Part shown: positions 7,163-11,069 of the stretch, one piece after another | Layout: each line of letters opens with the position of its first letter | Position numbering within the stretch: position 1 is the stretch's first letter | Assembly (NCBI GenBank): GCA_030832695.1 | Contig: JAURIP010000029.1 | Span: 1-11,069 of the forward strand | Length of the DNA: 11,069 bases | Direction: 5' to 3' | Origin: Sediminibacterium sp. | GTDB taxonomy: Bacteria > Bacteroidota > Bacteroidia > Chitinophagales > Chitinophagaceae | Notes under the pieces: generated by a model | What the model saw: the letters and a program-made list of their open reading frames with translations, nothing else | Databases searched by the model: none | What the model was told of the DNA's origin: nothing | Made by a program: the position numbers and the translations under genes

Positions 7163-7638
7163 TATTCTATTCCCTCCCTTATTTTAGATCCTGGTTGATT
7201 TAATACTTTGGTTAATTTGGTTCTATCAAATACACTGTGTTCAAAATTGGGCGCCATTTTAATAGCATCACTTGGACAAGCAACAATACATAAATTACAC
7301 ATGGTGCATAATTCAAGACGATAAACTAATGTGTCAATTGCTTTTTTCTTTTTTCCTTCAGGGGAGGTTTCAAACTTGGTCACCACTTTGATGGTGCCAT
7401 TTGGACAAGCCAACTCACAAGCAGTACAACCCGTACAAGTATGTTCATTGTTGGCATCATGCGGCATTACTACTTCGCCCTTGAATCGGTCCGACAGTAA
7501 TAAGGTCGCACGATTGTCCGGATATTGCTCAGTTATAATTTCCTTGGGATGTGTAAAGTAATAACCTGTTTTGCGCATGCCTTTTAATAAGGAGGTTACG
7601 CCGGTCACTACATCTGTTATATATTCTTTCAAAAACAT
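7162..7638 (-). CDS. nuoI: NADH-quinone oxidoreductase subunit I, 2x[4Fe-4S] ferredoxin-like
   Basis: NuoI carries clusters N6a and N6b and passes electrons to N2 in NuoB. Both CxxCxxCxxxCP motifs are complete: Cys68, 71, 74, 78 (CTGCTACELACP) and Cys111, 114, 117, 121 (CTMCNLCIVACP). Residues 1-60 include the usual amphipathic membrane-contact helix and the RFKG motif. The linker between the two motifs is about four residues longer than in E. coli as I recall it and contains EGKKKK at 94-99. If no NuoEFG module docks here, NuoI would be the exposed electron entry point. It starts 19 nt after nuoH. Confidence 0.97.
   Translation of the reverse strand: MFLKEYITDVVTGVTSLLKGMRKTGYYFTHPKEIITEQYPDNRATLLLSDRFKGEVVMPHDANNEHTCTGCTACELACPNGTIKVVTKFETSPEGKKKKAIDTLVYRLELCTMCNLCIVACPSDAIKMAPNFEHSVFDRTKLTKVLNQPGSKIREGIE
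7171..7178 (-). promoter_or_regulatory. Shine-Dalgarno-like site of nuoJ
   Basis: GGGAGGGA on the minus strand, about 8 nt before the nuoJ ATG and inside the nuoI codons for Arg-Glu-Gly. Together with the TAATG overlap it suggests re-initiation after nuoI. Confidence 0.6.
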
Positions 7639-7657
7639 GTTTCTAATTCATTTAATG

Positions 7658-8734
7658 TTAAAAATGCCAACCTAAAATAGCAATGACTGCTACTAATAAT
7701 AGGTTGAACAAACTTATCGGTAATAAATATTTCCATTCTAAATTTAATAATTGATCAACGCGTAATCTTGGGAAGGTCCATCTGAACCACATAATTAAAA
7801 AGATAAGAAAAAATGTTTTTCCCATAAACCAGACCGAAGAAGGGATATAATCCATAATGTGATTGAAAGCTTCCCAATTGCCAATATGTAATGGCATCCA
7901 TCCGCCAAAGAATAAAGTAGCACCAATGGCACAAACAATAAATATGTTAATGTATTCTGCTAAAAAGAACAAGGCGAATCGCATACCTGAATATTCCGTA
8001 TGAAAACCTGCTGTTAATTCTGATTCAGCTTCCGCTAAATCAAAGGGCGCACGATTGGTTTCGGCAGTAACTGCAATAATGTATAATACAAATGCAATGA
8101 CTGCAGGAATATGACCTTTAAAAATCCACCAGCCATTTTGTTGTGCATTTACAATTTCAGAAAGTTGCAAGCTGCCTGTTAAAACCACAATGGTTAATAC
8201 TGCAAATCCTGCAGATAATTCATAACTCACAATTTGAGCGCCGCTGCGCATCGCACCTAATAAAGAATATTTGTTATTACTCGCCCAACCTGCCATTAAA
8301 ATTCCGATCACAGATAAGGAAGAAACGGAACTAATATAAAGTACCCCAATATTGATATCCCAAATTTGAAAATTTTTCGCAAAAGCAATTGGCGCTAATA
8401 ATAACATACCCACCATCATTACGACAAATGGAGCGAGGTTAAATAAAAATTTATCTGCCTTGTCGGGCACCAAACCTTCTTTCATGATTAATTTTAAAGT
8501 ATCTGCCACTGTTTGAAACATACCGCCGGGTCCAACACGATTGGGCCCCAATCTAATTTGTATATGTGCCGCCACTTTTCGCTCCATTAATACCAGTACC
8601 AAACCTAGTATGGCGAATAAACTAATGGACAATAAAATCACTATCACACATTCAATAGCCAATGCCATTGTGGGATTAAACTTCATCAATAACCAATCTT
8701 GAACACTGGTTGTAATTCCTTCTAAACTAAACAT
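7658..8734 (-). CDS. nuoH: NADH-quinone oxidoreductase subunit H
   Basis: NuoH is the membrane subunit that forms the quinone access chamber and anchors the peripheral arm. It has 358 residues and about eight to nine TM helices. Hallmarks are MERKVAA at 50-56, IQIRLGPNRVGPGG at 58-71, and the acidic quinone-channel loop AETNRAPFDLAEAESEL at 224-240 followed by GFHTEYSGMRFA. The RWTFPRLRVDQLL segment near the C-terminus is also typical. It follows nuoD after only 40 nt, in the place where nuoE, nuoF and nuoG sit in many bacterial operons. Confidence 0.97.
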   Translation of the reverse strand: MFSLEGITTSVQDWLLMKFNPTMALAIECVIVILLSISLFAILGLVLVLMERKVAAHIQIRLGPNRVGPGGMFQTVADTLKLIMKEGLVPDKADKFLFNLAPFVVMMVGMLLLAPIAFAKNFQIWDINIGVLYISSVSSLSVIGILMAGWASNNKYSLLGAMRSGAQIVSYELSAGFAVLTIVVLTGSLQLSEIVNAQQNGWWIFKGHIPAVIAFVLYIIAVTAETNRAPFDLAEAESELTAGFHTEYSGMRFALFFLAEYINIFIVCAIGATLFFGGWMPLHIGNWEAFNHIMDYIPSSVWFMGKTFFLIFLIMWFRWTFPRLRVDQLLNLEWKYLLPISLFNLLLVAVIAILGWHF

Positions 8735-8774
8735 GCGTTACTGTTTTTATATAACAAACAATTCTATCTTTCTT
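8735..8774 (-). other. nuoD-nuoH junction lacking nuoE, nuoF and nuoG
   Basis: Forty A/T-rich bases separate the nuoD stop from the nuoH start. No coding remnant, hairpin or Shine-Dalgarno sequence is visible. In 14-gene nuo operons the NADH-dehydrogenase-module genes normally lie here. Both flanking genes are intact, so this is a clean junction rather than a recent disruption. Confidence 0.9.
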
Positions 8775-9911
8775 TTATCTATCAATATCTGGTATCACTA
8801 AATCCAACGTACCCATGCTCGCCATTAAATCACCTATCTTACCTTCAACAGCTATATGATTTAATACTGATAAATTTGAAAAACCGGGCGACCTGAATTT
8901 AATTCTGTGTGGTGTGGTTCCTCCCTCGCTTACTACATACACACCAAATTCACCTCGAGCAGTTTCCACCCTTGTATAAAATTCACCCTTCGGTAATTTT
9001 AAAACATTTTTTGTTTTACCTACAAAATCGCCTTCTGGAATATTATCAATTAATTGTTCAATGATGCGAATAGATTGATTCATTTCTTTAACACGTACCA
9101 TGTAACGTGCAAAGGAATCACCTGCTGTTTCCAATACTTCATCAAATTCTACTTTATCATACACTTCGTAAGGATAAATTTTTCGAATATCGCAGCTAAC
9201 ACCACTTGCGCGTGCTACTGGTCCTGTGCAACCATAAGAAATAGCATCTTCTGCGCTTAAAATTCCCACACCTTTTGTTCTACTTTGGAATATGACATTG
9301 TTGGTCACTAAATCTTCATATTCGGTTACCTTGGATTTGAATTGGGTAATGAATGCTTTTACCTTTTTTTGAAAATCAGGATGTAGGTCATACATCAATC
9401 CGCCTGGAACGATATAATTCATGGTTAATCTTGCGCCGCAAGTATCTTCCATTATATCAGTAATCATTTCTCTTTCTCTGAATGCATAAAAGAAAGGGGT
9501 AAAAGCGCCTAAGTCCATCGCCATAGCACCCAACCATAATTCATGAGATGCAATACGTGTTAATTCACTCAAAATAACGCGAATATATTTTGCACGATCA
9601 GGTACTTCAATTTGCATTCCTTTTTCAACGAGTAATGCGCAGCCTAAATTATTAATATGCGATGACAAGTAATCCATTCGACTGGTTACATAAATAAATT
9701 GACGATAAGTTAAGCTCTCGCACATTTTTTCAATAGAGCGGTGGATATAACCTAAGTGGGGTTCGATTTTCTTAATGGTTTCACCATTTAAGGTAACCAC
9801 CAAATGCAACACCCCATGCGTAGCAGGATGCTGTGGCCCCATATTGATGACTAGTTCACCATCAGCACCTAACTCACTTGTATCTTTTATTATTTCAGTT
9901 TGATTGTACAT
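8775..9911 (-). CDS. nuoD: NADH-quinone oxidoreductase subunit D (49 kDa type)
   Basis: NuoD is related to the large subunit of NiFe hydrogenases and forms the quinone-reduction site together with NuoB. The 378-residue protein stands alone and is not fused to NuoC. Visible hallmarks are NMGPQHPATHG at 23-33, HLGYIHRSIEK from 52, SRMDYLSSHINN from 77 and the C-terminal GTLDLVIPDIDR. His32 and Tyr81 are 49 residues apart, as are the quinone-headgroup ligands His38 and Tyr87 of Thermus Nqo4, so the site looks functional. The NiFe-binding cysteines of hydrogenases are absent, as expected. The ATG lies 7 nt after the nuoC stop. Confidence 0.97.
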   Translation of the reverse strand: MYNQTEIIKDTSELGADGELVINMGPQHPATHGVLHLVVTLNGETIKKIEPHLGYIHRSIEKMCESLTYRQFIYVTSRMDYLSSHINNLGCALLVEKGMQIEVPDRAKYIRVILSELTRIASHELWLGAMAMDLGAFTPFFYAFREREMITDIMEDTCGARLTMNYIVPGGLMYDLHPDFQKKVKAFITQFKSKVTEYEDLVTNNVIFQSRTKGVGILSAEDAISYGCTGPVARASGVSCDIRKIYPYEVYDKVEFDEVLETAGDSFARYMVRVKEMNQSIRIIEQLIDNIPEGDFVGKTKNVLKLPKGEFYTRVETARGEFGVYVVSEGGTTPHRIKFRSPGFSNLSVLNHIAVEGKIGDLMASMGTLDLVIPDIDR

Positions 9912-9918
9912 GTGCCTA

Positions 9919-10371
9919 TTATAATTTTATCATGTTGATAGGATCTTCAAAATCTTTTCTTAAGGGATATCCTTTGAAGTCGTCCTCCAATATTAATTTT
10001 CGTAAATCAGGATGATTTGTAAAATGCACGCCAAACATTTCAAAAACTTCGCGTTCTAAAAATTCAGCGGTTCTCCAAATATCACAAACGGTTTCAATCA
10101 CTGGCTGTTCGCGATTCACATTTGCTTTGATCACGATGCTTTGACGATGTGTTATAGCAGATAAGTGATACACCATGGTTAAATGTGTTTTAAAATCAAC
10201 ACAAGTCAAACAAAACAAATAGTTCATTTGCATTTTGCCATTGCGCAATGCTAGCATCAAAGGTTTTAATTCTTCAGCGGATACGATTACATTTAACCAT
10301 TCACCTGTTTCATCAAATGTGGCAGCAGGTGCTAGGGTAGGGATATATTCTTTTATTTCTTCGTTGGTCAT
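9919..10371 (-). CDS. nuoC: NADH-quinone oxidoreductase subunit C (30 kDa type)
   Basis: NuoC is a peripheral-arm subunit that packs against NuoD and has no cofactor. The 150 residues match the short bacterial form. The family signature spans about residues 106-143: EREVFEMFGVHFTNHPDLRK, then EDDFKGYPLRKDFEDP. The Cys residues at 54, 57 and 96 have no known cofactor role. The ATG at 10371 follows an 88-nt gap after nuoB and has no Shine-Dalgarno sequence. Confidence 0.97.
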   Translation of the reverse strand: MTNEEIKEYIPTLAPAATFDETGEWLNVIVSAEELKPLMLALRNGKMQMNYLFCLTCVDFKTHLTMVYHLSAITHRQSIVIKANVNREQPVIETVCDIWRTAEFLEREVFEMFGVHFTNHPDLRKLILEDDFKGYPLRKDFEDPINMIKL

Positions 10372-10459
10372 TGTTATAAATTAAGTGCTGTTTAAAACTA
10401 TGCTGCTCTGTTGGATTGATATTTTTAATAGCATCTCTCAAAGAGCATATCCTTTTGCT
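10372..10459 (-). other. 88-nt gap between nuoB and nuoC
   Basis: This is the longest gap inside the operon. It contains no hairpin with a T run and no convincing Bacteroidota-type promoter. One possible 17-codon ORF (ATG CTA TTA ...) ends just before nuoC but has no supporting signal. It may be a processing site or a leader for nuoC; nothing in the bases decides this. Confidence 0.5.
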
Positions 10460-11005
10460 TTATACTTTGTATTCTCCTCTAATTTGTTCACGCGTCATGC
10501 CTAATTTAATTTTCTCTTGTAAAGAAATTAAAGAATGCAATAAAGCTTCTGGGCGCGGAGGACAACCTGGTATATAAACATCTACGGGAATAATATGATC
10601 CGCCCCTTTTACTACTGAATAAGTGTTGTAAAAAAATGGACCACCACTAATGGCACATGCACCCATTGCAATTACATATTTGGGATCGGCCATTTGATCA
10701 TACAATCTTTTTAATACAGGCGCCATTTTATTTACAATGGTACCAGCAATAATAATGACATCAGCTTGACGCGGCGAAGCCCTGGCTACTTCGAATCCAA
10801 ATCGAGAAAAATCATATTTGGCTGAAGCGGTGGACATCATTTCAATACCGCAACAGCTTGTTGCAAATGATAATGGCCATAGGGAATTGGACCGTGCCCA
10901 ATTGATAATACTATCAAAAGTACTTACCACAATGCCACCACCTGGTGTGTCGTGAACGATACCTGGAAAAGGCTCGTTGCCTGCAATTTTTTCTTTTAAC
11001 TCCAT
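10460..11005 (-). CDS. nuoB: NADH-quinone oxidoreductase subunit B (N2 cluster, PSST type)
   Basis: NuoB holds cluster N2, the last iron-sulfur centre before quinone. It has 181 residues. The four expected cluster ligands are present: the tandem Cys51-Cys52 (SCCGIEMM), Cys117 ([12 protein letters not shown]) and Cys148 ([13 protein letters not shown]). The conserved RASPRQADV segment starts near residue 75. The start codon overlaps the end of nuoA by 10 nt, and AAGGAG lies 7 nt upstream of the ATG, which supports this start. Confidence 0.97.
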   Translation of the reverse strand: MELKEKIAGNEPFPGIVHDTPGGGIVVSTFDSIINWARSNSLWPLSFATSCCGIEMMSTASAKYDFSRFGFEVARASPRQADVIIIAGTIVNKMAPVLKRLYDQMADPKYVIAMGACAISGGPFFYNTYSVVKGADHIIPVDVYIPGCPPRPEALLHSLISLQEKIKLGMTREQIRGEYKV

Positions 11006-11069
11006 TTTAATGCTCCTTTTTTATGGGCGTATAAAAAGCCCATGAATAAAATAAATATGAAAACAATAA
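10996..11069 (-). CDS. nuoA: NADH-quinone oxidoreductase subunit A, C-terminal fragment (5' end outside window)
   Basis: Only the last 23 codons and the stop are inside the window; the first full codon is at 11067-11065. They encode a hydrophobic helix ([14 protein letters not shown]) followed by HKKGALKWS. This matches the end of TM3 and the 'KGALxW'-like tail of NuoA, a small three-helix subunit next to NuoH and NuoJ. The stop lies within the first codons of nuoB, giving a 10-nt overlap. The fragment is cut by the window edge rather than broken. Confidence 0.88.
   Translation of the reverse strand, partial: IVFIFILFMGFLYAHKKGALKWS
11013..11018 (-). promoter_or_regulatory. Shine-Dalgarno site of nuoB
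   Basis: AAGGAG on the minus strand, 7 nt before the nuoB ATG and within nuoA codons (AAA AAA GGA GCA). It supports initiation at 11005. Confidence 0.7.

Noticed and set aside
10372..10459. The nuoB frame stays open past its TAA, reading on as protein-like residues (DAIKNINPTEQHSFKQ) for about 49 codons; considered as a read-through extension or eroded gene
   Set aside because: NuoB already ends at the normal place for its family. The extension runs out of frame into nuoC and stops there, and an 88-nt stretch without stops is easily due to chance.
10454..10470. A TTTG ... TATACTTTG stretch on the + strand resembling a Bacteroidota promoter
   Set aside because: The spacing within the -7 element does not fit TAnnTTTG, the -33 element is not at the right distance, and it would drive transcription antisense to nuoB with no gene to serve.

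Overview
The window is AT-rich by eye and reads as Bacteroidota DNA, possibly Chitinophagaceae or a relative. The grounds are the protein sequence style, separate nuoC and nuoD genes, mostly A/T-rich leaders without Shine-Dalgarno sites, and a neighbouring sortilin/VPS10-like beta-propeller protein. The family-level guess is an inference. No mobile element, CRISPR array, tRNA or rRNA is visible.

Layout: positions 1-845 (+) hold the 3' part of a secreted or surface-type BNR/VPS10 beta-propeller protein whose start lies outside the window. Positions 846-984 are a convergent intergenic gap with a strong, probably bidirectional, hairpin terminator. From 985 to the right edge everything is on the minus strand and forms one tightly packed respiratory complex I (nuo) operon. 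In transcription order it reads nuoA (only its last 23 codons), nuoB, nuoC, nuoD, nuoH, nuoI, nuoJ, nuoK, nuoL, nuoM, nuoN, then a 136-residue unrecognised protein with a Pro/Ala linker. Gaps range from a 10-nt overlap to 88 nt, which supports a single transcript whose promoter lies upstream, beyond 11069.

Function: NuoB, C, D and I build the peripheral quinone-reducing (Q) module with clusters N2, N6a and N6b. NuoA, H, J, K, L, M and N build the proton-translocating membrane arm. The genes for the NADH-oxidising module (nuoE, nuoF, nuoG) are absent from their usual place: nuoD and nuoH are 40 nt apart. This is the 11-subunit gene set, so the donor is either NADH through subunits encoded elsewhere or another carrier such as ferredoxin or flavodoxin.

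Most interesting points: (1) the missing E-F-G block; (2) the unrecognised last gene, a candidate accessory factor of this complex; (3) NuoM has Phe at residue 219, where the TM7 pumping lysine is expected, and a lysine at residue 146 near the TM5 glutamate; (4) a His/Asp-rich loop in NuoL; (5) a lysine-rich loop between the two clusters of NuoI; (6) clear Shine-Dalgarno sequences in front of only nuoB, nuoJ and nuoK.
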